Positions 9,170-17,602 of a DNA stretch of 19,236 bases are shown piece by piece. Made by a program: the position numbers and the translations under genes. The notes under the pieces were generated by a model. The model saw only the letters and a program-made list of their open reading frames with translations. It was not told where the DNA came from and searched no databases. Numbering within the stretch: position 1 is the first letter of the stretch; each line of letters starts with the position of its first letter. The stretch is from NCBI GenBank assembly GCA_023487865.1, contig JAMDBG010000211.1, positions 1 through 19,236 on the forward strand, written 5' to 3'. The stretch is from Deltaproteobacteria bacterium (GTDB lineage Bacteria > Desulfobacterota > Syntrophia > Syntrophales > UBA5619).

Positions 9170-10510
9170 ATGAAGAAATTTTTGGTCGTTTTACTGTCGC
9201 TGGGGCTGATCCTGGCCTTCGGCATGACCGCGTCGGCCGCGGACGTCAAGTTCAGCGGGTCGTGGTATGTGGTGGGTCTGTATGAAAACAACCAGCAGAT
9301 CTCGGACAAGGACCACACTTACTCCCGCGCCTTCTTCTATACGCGGACGAGGCTCCAGCCGGTCTTCCAGATCGCCGAAGGGCTGACCTTCACGACCCGG
9401 ATGGACGCCATCGAGAAGGTAGTTGGCGACACCAACTGGAGAGGCGGATTCGACGACAAGATGAGCAGCCGTCGGCAGAACGCCAGTAACACGAACCCCA
9501 AGATCCAGGAGAGCTTCGAGTTTGAGCGCGCGTATGTGACGTTCAAGACCGCCGTCGGCCAGATCGACGCCGGTTATTTCTCCTCAGGGAAGTGGGGAAC
9601 CGATTTCGGCGATAACGAACAGACCCGGCCGAGAATCAAGTTGACGGCACCGATTGGTCCTCTGACCCTCCTGGCCGTCTACGAGAAGCAGTTCGAAGCC
9701 GACCAGTCCAAGGCGGGCACCGCCCCCAACACGTATGCCCACGAAGTCGACAAGGACAACGACAACGTCGTCCTCGCCGGCGTATTCAGCTTCAAGGGCG
9801 GAAACACCGGTCTTCTCTACAAGTACACCATGAACAATTCAGGGATGGTGCCGGTCGCCACGGCATACAAGACAAAGGTTCACGCATTGATCCCCTTCGT
9901 GAAAGCCACGTTCGGACCGGTCTATGTCGAGGGGGAATTGATCTATGTCTTCGGCAAGGCGGCTGAATTCGTCTCCGGCGTCGGCGACATCGACAAAAAG
10001 GGCCTCGGCGCTTATGTCAAAGCCCGGGCGAAGTTCGGACCGGCCTATGCCGGCGGTTCGATCCTGTATTCTTCCGGCGACGACAACACCAAGGACGACA
10101 AAAACGAAGTCGGTCCCGAATCTCAGGACCTGGACGTCGGCCTGATCCTGGGGAACGACGCCCTCCAGACCTGGACCGCCTCCGACGGCAACGGCGGGAA
10201 GTACGCCGCCTTCGACAGCGGCAAGACCAATGCGCTGATGTTCAGCGCCTTCGGCGGCTTCAACCCGACGCCGAAAACGAACGTCGAAATGATCATCGTC
10301 AAGGCCCAGCGCGACAAGGTCGCCGCCGGGTGGGAAAAGGACCTGGGCTGGGAATTCGACATCAAGGCGAGCTACAAGATCTACGACAACCTGACCTACA
10401 TGGTCGGCGCCGGTTACCTCATGGCAGGCGATTACTTCAAGGGCGCCTCCCAGAGCAACAAGATCGACAACGACTACCTCCTCATGAACAGACTGTCCCT
10501 GAGCTTCTAA
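9170..10510 (+). CDS. Outer-membrane porin-like beta-barrel protein
   Basis: The 446-residue protein begins with a clear Sec signal peptide (MKK, a hydrophobic core at about 5-18, and TASAA before the likely cleavage near residue 24). The rest has no long hydrophobic segment but shows alternating polar and aromatic/hydrophobic strands (for example KFSGSWYVVGLYE, RAYVTFKTAVGQIDAGYF, AGGSILYSSG), and ends in LSLSF, the terminal-Phe signal used by the Bam machinery. Acidic Asp/Asn-rich loops (about 200-208 and 304-320) fit extracellular loops. It would be a diffusion or substrate porin; specificity cannot be read. The ATG has AGGAGG 5 nt upstream. It is monocistronic, with a strong terminator after it and a long structured region before it. 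Confidence 0.85.
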   Translation: MKKFLVVLLSLGLILAFGMTASAADVKFSGSWYVVGLYENNQQISDKDHTYSRAFFYTRTRLQPVFQIAEGLTFTTRMDAIEKVVGDTNWRGGFDDKMSSRRQNASNTNPKIQESFEFERAYVTFKTAVGQIDAGYFSSGKWGTDFGDNEQTRPRIKLTAPIGPLTLLAVYEKQFEADQSKAGTAPNTYAHEVDKDNDNVVLAGVFSFKGGNTGLLYKYTMNNSGMVPVATAYKTKVHALIPFVKATFGPVYVEGELIYVFGKAAEFVSGVGDIDKKGLGAYVKARAKFGPAYAGGSILYSSGDDNTKDDKNEVGPESQDLDVGLILGNDALQTWTASDGNGGKYAAFDSGKTNALMFSAFGGFNPTPKTNVEMIIVKAQRDKVAAGWEKDLGWEFDIKASYKIYDNLTYMVGAGYLMAGDYFKGASQSNKIDNDYLLMNRLSLSF

Positions 10511-10543
10511 GAGCGTCTGATTCAAGAATCCACCTTTTAACCC

Positions 10544-10573
10544 GCCCCGGGGAGAGATCCCCGGGGCTTTTTT
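10544..10573 (+). terminator. Intrinsic terminator of the porin gene
   Basis: A perfect 9-bp GC stem (GCCCCGGGG at 10544-10552 with CCCCGGGGC at 10559-10567), a 6-nt loop AGAGAT, then six T at 10568-10573. It is 34 nt after the porin stop. Confidence 0.95.
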
Positions 10574-10640
10574 ACGACCGCGATTTTTCCCCCTTTCGTT
10601 CCGCCAGACGCCGCCGATGCGTCTTCCTCCATCCTTCCTC

Positions 10641-10669
10641 TTGACCCCCCGCGACCCGCATGGTATTTA
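10641..10669 (+). promoter_or_regulatory. Possible promoter for the zinc-ribbon gene and hflX
   Basis: TTGACC (10641-10646) is followed after 17 bp by TATTTA (10664-10669) in the short gap after the porin terminator. The -35 matches 5 of 6 and the -10 only 3 of 6. The leader would be about 105 nt. Confidence 0.4.
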
Positions 10670-10758
10670 ACATGACGGGAATCATGATACGGCTGCATGA
10701 TGACGGAAGCACGTTTTTTCGGGCGCTTTTCCTGGGTCGCCTCTAGGGAGCGAAGAAG

Positions 10759-10772
10759 GCTGTCCGGACAGC
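10759..10772. promoter_or_regulatory. 14-bp perfect palindrome abutting a ribosome site
   Basis: GCTGTCCGGACAGC reads the same on both strands and ends one base before the GGAGGA ribosome site of the zinc-ribbon gene (ATG at 10782). As RNA it folds as a 5-bp stem with a CCGG loop. It could be an operator or affect translation; chance is possible. Confidence 0.35.
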
Positions 10773-10781
10773 GGAGGAAGC

Positions 10782-10979
10782 ATGCCGATCTACGAATACC
10801 ACTGCACGGCCTGCGGCCATCTCTTCGAGCGGATCATGAAGGTCGGAGAAAAGGCCCCTCGGTGCCCTGCCTGCGGGGTCAAGGAGGTGCGGAAGCGGGC
10901 CGCCGCCTTCCGGACGAATGCGTGGTCCACCTTCCTCGACCGGATGGAAAAGCGGGTCAGCCCGCAGAAATTCAAGTAA
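10782..10979 (+). CDS. FmdB-family zinc ribbon protein
   Basis: The 65-residue protein starts MPIYEYHCTACGHLFE and carries two CxxC pairs (C8/C11 and C28/C31), the FmdB/putative regulatory zinc ribbon pattern that begins with Met-Pro-x-Tyr-Glu-Tyr. Family members are small, widespread and of unclear function; the name comes from a proposed regulator of formamidase genes. The C-terminal half is basic (RKR, KRVSPQKFK), consistent with nucleic-acid contact but not proof. The start has GGAGG 4-5 nt upstream. hflX follows after about 44 nt on the same strand, so the two are probably co-transcribed. Confidence 0.85.
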   Translation: MPIYEYHCTACGHLFERIMKVGEKAPRCPACGVKEVRKRAAAFRTNAWSTFLDRMEKRVSPQKFK

Positions 10980-11011
10980 AGGACCTTTGACTTTCCGTCC
11001 TTCATGCCACT

Positions 11012-11026
11012 AAAGGATCTGCCATC
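11012..11026 (+). promoter_or_regulatory. Ribosome site and ATC as the likely hflX start
   Basis: AAAGGA at 11012-11017 is 6 nt upstream of an in-frame ATC at 11024. The frame opens after TGA at 10988-10990 and has no ATG, GTG or TTG until TTG at 11363, deep in the conserved N-terminal domain. Family proteins typically start a few residues before the GN-GL segment encoded at about 11039-11056, which matches ATC. Alternatives are ATT (11033) or CTG (11045), or a base error in the start codon. Confidence 0.55.
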
Positions 11027-12664
11027 GAAAAGATTCACGGCAACCTGACCGGTCTCGGACCGGCACAGATCAAGCGGATCGGCCAGCTGTACCGGCGGCG
11101 CATCCCGCCGGAGCGGATCATCACCCACGAGCTGGCCCGGCCGCTCACGGAACTCTCCCGCGAGATCAACCGTCAGATCGGGCTGCTGGTCACCCGCCGG
11201 GGTGAAATCGCTTACGTCATCGTCGGGACGCACCACAACATCCTGATCCCGTCCCTGGAGGGTTTTCGTTCCTCCTCCCGCCGTTTCCGCGGACTCCGTC
11301 TGATCCACACGCACCTGGCCGGCGAAGACCTCACCGCGGACGATCTGACGGACCTCGCGCTGTTGCGCCTCGACCTCGTCTGCGCCCTGGAAACCGGCAG
11401 CGACGGTCTTCCCGGCCATGCCCATGCTGCCCACCTCGTCCCCGAAAACCCCGAAGGACGCTTCTGGCTGACCCTCTCCCCCAAGCGCCCCGCCGATCTG
11501 GATCTCGACTTTACCGCCTTCATCACGGCCCTCGAAGGGGAGTTTGCCAGGCGTCAGACGACCAGGAAAGTGGAAGCCGTCGACCGGGCCATCCTCGTCC
11601 GGGTGGAAACGAACCCTTTCTTCGACGGGGAGGCCTCGCTCGCCGAGCTCAGGGAGCTCTGCCGGACCTGCGACGTCGAGGTCTTCGACACGGTGATCCA
11701 GCGTCGCCCGGAGGTGGACCCGCGTTTCCTCATCGGCAGGGGAAAACTCTCCGACCTCGTCATCCGGGCGATGCAGATGGATGCGAACCTCCTGATCTTC
11801 GACCATGAGCTGACCGCCGCCCAGATCCGCTCCCTTGCCGATTTCACCGAGATGAAGGTGATCGACCGGACCCAGGTGATCCTCGATATCTTCGCCCGGC
11901 GCGCCCACAGCCGGGAGGGAAAAATCCAGGTGGAGCTGGCGCAGCTCAAATACCGACTCCCTCGGCTCACCAGGCAGGACGCGGGTCTTTCCCGGCTGGC
12001 GGGGGGAATCGGCGGAACCGGACCCGGCGAGACCAAGCTGGAGGTCGACCGGCGACGGATCAGGGAAAGGATCCACCATCTGGAAAAGGAGCTGAAGATG
12101 GTCGAGAAGGCAAGAGGTCAGAGGCGCCTTCGCCGGGAAAAGACGGAGCTCCCCGTCATCTCCATCGTCGGTTACACCAATGCCGGAAAATCCACGCTCC
12201 TGAACGCCCTGACGAAAAGCGAGGTCTTCACCGAGGACCGCCTTTTCGCAACCCTCGACCCCAAGAGTTCACGCCTCCGATTTCCGCGGGACACCGAGGC
12301 GGTCATCACCGATACGGTGGGGTTCATCCGGGACCTGCCGAAGGAACTCGTGACCGCCTTCCGCGCGACGCTGGACGAGTTGCAGGGAGCCGACATCCTC
12401 CTCCATGTGATCGACGTCAGTAATCCGGCCTTTGAGGCGCAGATCGCCTCCGTCGAGAAGATCCTTGAGGATCTCGACCTGAGCGGCAAGCCGACTCTCC
12501 GGGTCTTCAACAAAGAGGATCGCATTGGGGACAAGGCGCTTTTGGCGACGCTCAGCGGACGTTTCGATGCCGTGGCCATTTCCGCCCTTGAACCGGCCAC
12601 ACTGCTCCCCCTGATGGAAAGGCTGGAAGATGTGATTCGGACGGAGAGTGTTCGTAAACTATGA
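11024..12664 (+). CDS. hflX: Ribosome-associated GTPase HflX (long form)
   Basis: HflX binds the large ribosomal subunit and can split or rescue stalled ribosomes with GTP hydrolysis. From the proposed ATC start the product is about 546 residues. An N-terminal extension (about 1-150; it includes GPAQIKRIGQLYRRRIPPE and LIHTHLAGEDL) precedes the HflX glycine-rich domain (GGIGGTGPGETKLEVDRR, about 327-344) and a helical linker, as in long deltaproteobacterial forms. The G domain has GYTNAGKST (383-391, G1), DTVGF (430-434, G3) and NKED (496-499, G4). The protein ends soon after the G domain, lacking the extended C-terminal domain of E. coli HflX. The family call is firm; the start is not, since no standard start codon exists at the expected place. 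Confidence 0.9.
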   Translation: MEKIHGNLTGLGPAQIKRIGQLYRRRIPPERIITHELARPLTELSREINRQIGLLVTRRGEIAYVIVGTHHNILIPSLEGFRSSSRRFRGLRLIHTHLAGEDLTADDLTDLALLRLDLVCALETGSDGLPGHAHAAHLVPENPEGRFWLTLSPKRPADLDLDFTAFITALEGEFARRQTTRKVEAVDRAILVRVETNPFFDGEASLAELRELCRTCDVEVFDTVIQRRPEVDPRFLIGRGKLSDLVIRAMQMDANLLIFDHELTAAQIRSLADFTEMKVIDRTQVILDIFARRAHSREGKIQVELAQLKYRLPRLTRQDAGLSRLAGGIGGTGPGETKLEVDRRRIRERIHHLEKELKMVEKARGQRRLRREKTELPVISIVGYTNAGKSTLLNALTKSEVFTEDRLFATLDPKSSRLRFPRDTEAVITDTVGFIRDLPKELVTAFRATLDELQGADILLHVIDVSNPAFEAQIASVEKILEDLDLSGKPTLRVFNKEDRIGDKALLATLSGRFDAVAISALEPATLLPLMERLEDVIRTESVRKL

Positions 12665-12666
12665 CA

Positions 12667-12682
12667 TCCCGATCAATCGGGA
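12667..12682 (+). other. Small hairpin just after hflX
   Basis: TCCCGA (12667-12672) and TCGGGA (12677-12682) pair around a TCAA loop 2 nt after the hflX stop. No T-run follows, so it is at best a weak or 3'-protective structure. Confidence 0.3.
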
Positions 12683-12758
12683 CCTGCCGCGGATTGATAA
12701 GGCAGCGATGGTTCGCATGATGCATTCACGAAAAACGGCGTCCGCTCGGATTTGAAAA

Positions 12759-13035
12759 ATGGCTGATTTTACCGCAAAGTATCGTATAAAAGCCGGATGG
12801 TTTCTCCTGATCATCCTTACGGGATATGCGGTCCTGAGCCTGCTCGCCCAGAGCATACGGATCTATCAGAACCTTCCGGAGCAGGATCCGGTTACGATCC
12901 ACGAAGCGCGGATTGCGCAACTTCCGGAAGGCGGCTCTCAGCAAAACTGTCAAGGGCTATGATGCAACAGGATATTATCCTCTTGTGTATACCGAGTCCA
13001 ATGGTGTAAAGGTCTTCTTGGAAACCGCTCCCTGA
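12759..13035 (+). pseudogene. Small membrane-anchored protein, apparently frameshifted; family not recognised
   Basis: As read, the ATG at 12759 gives 67 residues ending at 12962: a short N-terminus, one transmembrane helix (about 14-31, WFLLIILTGYAVLSLLAQ) and a polar tail. The end of this tail looks random, while the +1 frame over 12919-13035 reads as a natural C-terminus (KAALSKTVKGYDATGYYPLV... ending FLETAP). Dropping one C from CTTCCGG near 12918-12922 joins the two as ARIAQLRKAALSKTVKGY and yields a 91-residue single-pass protein ending at the TGA of 13033-13035. I infer a one-base insertion or sequencing error. I do not recognise the family. The ribosome site is weak; a 15-codon frame (12708-12755) ends 3 nt before the ATG and might couple translation. 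Confidence 0.5.
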
Positions 13036-13166
13036 TGAGCATCCGGGCGAGAACCTTTCAACCCGGCGCTTGTGTGTTAAAGCGTTTTACGCCGCAGGAC
13101 GGTTTTCTTTCGGCCCTGAAGGCTGATGCAGGCAAACAGACTTCTCTTTGTCCGGAAAGGTGAGTT

Positions 13167-15071
13167 ATGGAAAACGCATTTTATATCACGACACCGATCT
13201 ACTATGTAAACGCCTCGCCCCACATCGGGCACGCCTATACGACGATCGTCGCCGACGTCCTGGCCCGCTACCACCGTCTCCGCAGCTGCCGGACCTTTTT
13301 TTCCACCGGAACCGACGAGCACGGCGACAAGATTGCCGAGGCGGCCCAGAAGGCGGGCGTCACTCCGCAGTCCTACGCCGACCGGATCAGCGCCCAGTTT
13401 CGTTCCCTCTGGCCGGAGCTGGCGGTTACAAACGATGTCTTCATCCGGACGACCGATCCGAACCACGTGGCGACGGTCCGGCGGATCCTCCAGAAAGTCC
13501 ATGACGCGGGGGATATTTATTTCGGTGAATATGAGGGATTTTACTGCGTCGGCTGCGAGCGCTTCTATATGGAGAAGGAACTTGCCGACGGCAGATGTCC
13601 CCAACACCAGACGGTGCCCGAACACCGCAAGGAGAGCAACTACTTCTTCCGGATGGGTAAATACCAGGAATGGCTCATCAGACACATCTCGGACCATCCG
13701 GACTTCATCCGTCCGGAACGCTATCGGAACGAGGCCCTGGCGTTCCTGCGGGACCCACTGGAGGACCTCTGCATCTCCCGGCCGAAGAGCCGCCTCACCT
13801 GGGGGATCACGCTTCCGTTCGATGAAAATTACGTGACCTATGTCTGGTTCGACGCCCTGATCAACTACGTCACCGCGGTCGGATACCCGGACAGCGACCA
13901 CTTCCGGACCTTCTGGCCGGTCGCTCAGCACCTGATCGCCAAGGACATCCTAAAGCCGCACGGAATCTACTGGTCCACAATGCTCAAAGCCGCCGGGATC
14001 GAACCCTATCGGCACCTCAACGTCCACGGCTACTGGAACATCGACCAGAACAAAATGTCCAAAAGCCTCGGCAACGTCATCCGACCCCTCGACCTCAAGG
14101 ACAAGTACGGCCTCGACCCCTTTCGCTATTTTCTTCTGCGGGACATGGTCTTCGGTCTCGATTCGAGCTTCTCTGAGGAGGCCTTCGTCCAGCGGATCAA
14201 CTCCGATCTGGCCAACGACCTGGGCAACCTCGTCAGCAGGACATTGACGATGGCCGTCAAGTACGGCGATGGCCGCGTCCCGGATCCTTCGGAGACCTCG
14301 GCCGCAGACCGCACCCTCCCGGAAGCCGCCGCGCGGACGGTGGCCGAGGTGGAGGCCTGCTTCGCGGAGCTCGGCCTCCACAAGGCCCTGATCGCGATCT
14401 GGGAGTTCATCAACGTCACGAACAAGTATATCGTCGAGAGGGAACCCTGGGTGCTGGCAAAGGATCCGGCCAACCGGGGACGTCTGGAGACGATCATCTA
14501 CAATCTGCTGGAGGCCCTCCGGATCACGGCGGTCCTCATCTGGCCCTTCATGCCGGGGACGGCGGCGAAGATGATGGATCAGCTCGGCATCACGGACACC
14601 TCAGGACAGAATTTCGAGAGCCTCCGGGAGTGGGGCGGCCTGCAGGCAGGCAGCGGACTCAAACGGGGAGAATCTCTCTTTCCCCGTGTGGAAGTCTGGG
14701 CGGAGGAGGTCAAGACGGAAGTCGTAAGAACGGAGGTGACGCCGATCAAACCGGAGATCACCTATGAAGAGTTCGAGAAGGTGGACCTCCGGGCGGCCAA
14801 GGTCCTTACCGCCGAGCGGGTTCCTAAATCGAGCAAGCTGCTGAAACTGACGGTCGAGATCGACGGAGAAAGACAGATCGTCGCCGGAATGGGAAAAGAC
14901 TACAGCCCGGAGGAGATCGTCGGGAAGACCATCGTCGTCGTCGCCAACCTGAAGCCGGCAAAGCTGATGGGCGTCGAATCCCGCGGCATGCTCCTGGCCA
15001 CGGACGCCAAAGAGGGTCTTACCCTCCTCGGCTTCGACCGGCCGCCCCTGACCGGCGCCAAGATCCACTGA
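13167..15071 (+). CDS. metG: Methionyl-tRNA synthetase with C-terminal tRNA-binding domain
   Basis: The 634-residue class I enzyme charges tRNA-Met. The Rossmann fold has the HIGH motif (residues 19-22, ASPHIGHAYTT) and the KMSKS loop (296-300, QNKMSKSLGN). The connective peptide carries a single zinc-type knuckle, CVGC (127/130) with CPQH (144/147), where a His replaces the last Cys. The anticodon-binding helical domain spans about 340-480, and an EMAP-II/Arc1-like OB-fold tRNA-binding domain spans about 531-634 (YEEFEKVDLRAAKV, ANLKPAKLMGVESRGM). Length suits this two-domain bacterial form. The ATG is preceded by AAAGGTGAG. It follows the broken small membrane gene by 131 bp and converges on the aldolase gene with a 23-bp gap. 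Confidence 0.96.
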   Translation: MENAFYITTPIYYVNASPHIGHAYTTIVADVLARYHRLRSCRTFFSTGTDEHGDKIAEAAQKAGVTPQSYADRISAQFRSLWPELAVTNDVFIRTTDPNHVATVRRILQKVHDAGDIYFGEYEGFYCVGCERFYMEKELADGRCPQHQTVPEHRKESNYFFRMGKYQEWLIRHISDHPDFIRPERYRNEALAFLRDPLEDLCISRPKSRLTWGITLPFDENYVTYVWFDALINYVTAVGYPDSDHFRTFWPVAQHLIAKDILKPHGIYWSTMLKAAGIEPYRHLNVHGYWNIDQNKMSKSLGNVIRPLDLKDKYGLDPFRYFLLRDMVFGLDSSFSEEAFVQRINSDLANDLGNLVSRTLTMAVKYGDGRVPDPSETSAADRTLPEAAARTVAEVEACFAELGLHKALIAIWEFINVTNKYIVEREPWVLAKDPANRGRLETIIYNLLEALRITAVLIWPFMPGTAAKMMDQLGITDTSGQNFESLREWGGLQAGSGLKRGESLFPRVEVWAEEVKTEVVRTEVTPIKPEITYEEFEKVDLRAAKVLTAERVPKSSKLLKLTVEIDGERQIVAGMGKDYSPEEIVGKTIVVVANLKPAKLMGVESRGMLLATDAKEGLTLLGFDRPPLTGAKIH

Positions 15072-15094
15072 GATGTAAGAACTGCAGGCCCGGT

Positions 15095-16487
15095 TTACGT
15101 GAGGCCGGCCGGGGGCGGCAAAGGGACATCCACGGGCGGAACGAAACGGCTCACCGTCGTAAGCGTCCCCCCGACATTGAGCTTCTTGAACAGGAGGGCG
15201 AACTGCGCCTCCAGTTCGGAGCCCAAAGCCGTCCGGATCTCCTTTGGAAGTTCCCAGAGCTCCTTTTTGAACGGCCCCCACCCCTTCTTCCGGGTCTTGT
15301 AGAAGAACTGCTCCTCGGAATCCCCCTCCTTCTTCTCGGAGGCGGCCTCCCGCTTCAGGTAATCGTAAATCCGCGCCCGGAGGTCGTCCGGAAAGTTCTT
15401 GCTGTCGTAAACGATGTTCTGGAAACCCGTCGCGAGGTGGATTTCCGCCGTACCGGTCGCAGGAAACCGGTCGAATGCCTCATCGGGCAGCGTCGAAGCG
15501 CCGTGCTGGACGGCGCCGGCCAGTCCGTAATCGGCACGGGCCGCCGTGGAGAGCTTTTCCAGCGTCTCGAAATCGAGTTTGACGCGGGCGACGCTCCCGT
15601 CGGCCAGCGGGATCCCGCCGTGGGTCGTCCCCGTCTGGACGCTGATTTTGCTGATCCCCTTCAAGGCCGCCCCGCTTTTCCCGAGAACTTCCCGGTAGCC
15701 GTCCATAAAGGCGCGGAGTTCCTCCACCGTGCTGTTTTTGCCGCCGACCTCGCCGATCTCCCCCCCCGACGGAGATCGTGATTCCCGCCGGTTCCAGATC
15801 CCGGATCATCGTCGTGAGCTCGGCCGCAAGACTGTAATTGAGCCTCTGCTGCCCCAATACCGTCGGCTCCCTCAGGTCGACGAGAGTCGAGGTGTCGATG
15901 TCGATGTTGTAAAATCCGGCGTCGATCGCCTCCCAGATCAGGTCTTTGACGGCCTTGACTTCGGCCTCTGGATCTTGGGCATATTTCTTCGCCCCCACCT
16001 GGAAGTGGTCACCCTGGAGGAAGAGCGGTCCCCGGTATCCGGTTTTAAGAGCCGCTGCGGCCACAGCGCAGGTATACTCCTCCGGCCGCTGGCGGGTGTA
16101 ATCGATCTCCGAGCGGGCGATCTCGAAGATCACTGCCCCGACACCGGCTTTAAGCGCGGCCCGGAAGATCGCCTGGGCGGTGTCATAGGTGAGCGCGCGG
16201 ATGTTGATCGCCGGTACGGTAAAACCGGAAACCTCCCCTCGGCCCATCGCTTCGTAGAGTCCCTGAATCGAAGCGACATGGACGCCCGCCGCCCCGGCAC
16301 TCCGGCGGATCAGCCAGCGAGCGGCCTTCCGGACCTCCCCTGCCGATGCAAAGACCGCCGTCTGGATGAGATCATCGATCAGTTCCTCACGGAGTTTTTT
16401 TTCACTGAGGATTTCGCACTTGTCCCCCTTAACCACCAGAACGCCTTGCAGGGCCTGTTTCAGCCTATCCGGATTTTCGTAGATCAT
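15095..16487 (-). pseudogene. fba: Class II fructose-bisphosphate aldolase, long form, with a frameshift at a G8 run
   Basis: The gene is in two frames. The upstream part (residues 1-242 from the ATG at 16487) ends in ITISVGG, then loses the family sequence after GTC-G8 (15760-15767). Removing one G restores GGEIGEVGGKNSTVEELRAF and an open frame to the TAA at 15095, about 463 residues in all. Class II metal-aldolase features are visible on both sides: QGDHFQ (about 158-163), DIDTSTLVDL, then GGEIGEVGG, QTGTTHGG and AVQHGAS, which supply His/Glu metal ligands. It would interconvert fructose-1,6-bisphosphate with triose phosphates, and it lies 26 nt after fbp. The ATG at 16487 has GAGG 7 nt upstream, better than the GTG at 16493. 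Whether the break is real, a slippage site or a read error is open. Confidence 0.85.
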
Positions 16488-16513
16488 CGGCACACCTCAT
16501 ATAATGTCTCTGT

Positions 16514-17458
16514 TCATGAATTGGCGGCCAGGAATTCCATGGCCTTTTCCACCTCAAACCGGCTTCCGATGTAGATCGGACAGCGCTGCTCCAGGTCTTC
16601 GACCCGCAGCGAAAGAATCTCCTCCCTGCCGTCCGTGGCGATTCCTCCGGCCTGCTCGATGATAAAGGCCATCGGTTGCAACTCAAAGAGGAGTCTGAGC
16701 TTCCCTCGGGGGCTTTTCTTCAGGGCGGGATAGGTAAAGATCCCTCCCCGCTTGATCAGGACCTGATTGATGTCGGGCACAAAACCACCGCTGTAGCGGA
16801 GCTTGTAACCATTCGCCTCGAGAAACTCCAGATACAGCAGATGCTTTTCCGTACAATCCTTCCGGAGACCTCCGGGGCTGTATATAGAGCCTCGCTCCTT
16901 CAGCATGATCTGCTCCTGCGAGAGGACATACTCCCCTTCCCGGTTCAGAACAAACTCATGCGCACCCTTCCCCGCGGAGTAAACCATCGTGATGAGGGGG
17001 CCGTAAGTGATGTAGAGCGCCGCCACCATCGAATCCCGTCCCCGAGAGAAGACCGATTCCTTGTGGATGCCGATGATGGTCCCGATGGAGAGATTGGTAT
17101 CGACAAGGGAAGAGCCGTCCAGCGGATCCGCCGTCACGTAGTATTTCTCCCGACCCTTGCCGATCAGGACCACCGCATCCTGCTCCTCCGAGGCGTACTC
17201 CCGAACGAAGCCGGAGAACTGGAGTTGGTTCTTGAGGATTTCGTCGGAGCTCCGGTCAAGCGAGAGCTGCTCTTCCCCGTAGAGGTTCTTGAAACCGGCG
17301 AGCTTCCGGTTTGATTCATGAATCTTGGCGGAGATGTATTTTCCCGTCACCGCAATCTGCCAAATGAGACGGCGGAGGTCCTCCTCCACACCGGCCATCC
17401 ACATCTGGCGCCGCAGATCGATGACACACTTGGTGTAATCCGATATCCCCTCTCCCAT
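16514..17458 (-). CDS. fbp: Fructose-1,6-bisphosphatase, class I
   Basis: The enzyme hydrolyses fructose-1,6-bisphosphate to fructose-6-phosphate, the committed gluconeogenic step. From the ATG at 17458 it is 314 residues. It has SEE (90-92) and DPLDGSS (111-117) for metal and phosphate binding, then the conserved C-terminal stretch GKLRLLFELQPMAFIIEQAGG split around 252-272, typical of FBPase I. An in-frame TTG at 17485 and ATGs at 17461 and 17458 are possible starts; GGGGAGG lies 5 nt before 17458, so that is preferred. The aldolase gene follows after 26 nt, a gluconeogenic pair that suits growth on acetyl-CoA-yielding substrates. A weak promoter is proposed at 17603-17631. Confidence 0.95.
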   Translation of the reverse strand: MGEGISDYTKCVIDLRRQMWMAGVEEDLRRLIWQIAVTGKYISAKIHESNRKLAGFKNLYGEEQLSLDRSSDEILKNQLQFSGFVREYASEEQDAVVLIGKGREKYYVTADPLDGSSLVDTNLSIGTIIGIHKESVFSRGRDSMVAALYITYGPLITMVYSAGKGAHEFVLNREGEYVLSQEQIMLKERGSIYSPGGLRKDCTEKHLLYLEFLEANGYKLRYSGGFVPDINQVLIKRGGIFTYPALKKSPRGKLRLLFELQPMAFIIEQAGGIATDGREEILSLRVEDLEQRCPIYIGSRFEVEKAMEFLAANS

Positions 17459-17502
17459 CATCCCCTCCCCGACTGCCCGGATCAAGTCCCTATTTTATGC
17501 AA

Positions 17503-17539
17503 GTCGCTCCCGGCGCCATCCGGTAGAGGCTTGAGCGAC
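17503..17539. promoter_or_regulatory. Inverted repeat in the fbp leader
   Basis: GTCGCTC (17503-17509) and GAGCGAC (17533-17539) form 7-bp arms around 23 nt that contain two CCGG tetramers. It lies about 45 bp upstream of the fbp ATG. It could be an operator or an RNA stem. Confidence 0.35.
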
Positions 17540-17602
17540 CCCTCTCGCCGCCCCGACTGCGGTCCGCCGCTATTGCTGGGGCAATCCGCTGTATACACAT
17601 CT

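Noticed and set aside
10697..10990. 97-codon frame overlapping the zinc-ribbon gene
   Set aside because: It is an out-of-frame overlap; the MPIYEY zinc-ribbon frame is the recognisable one with a ribosome site.
13077..13931. 284-codon minus-strand frame opposite metG
   Set aside because: It is an antisense shadow of metG across its HIGH and zinc regions, with no domain of its own.
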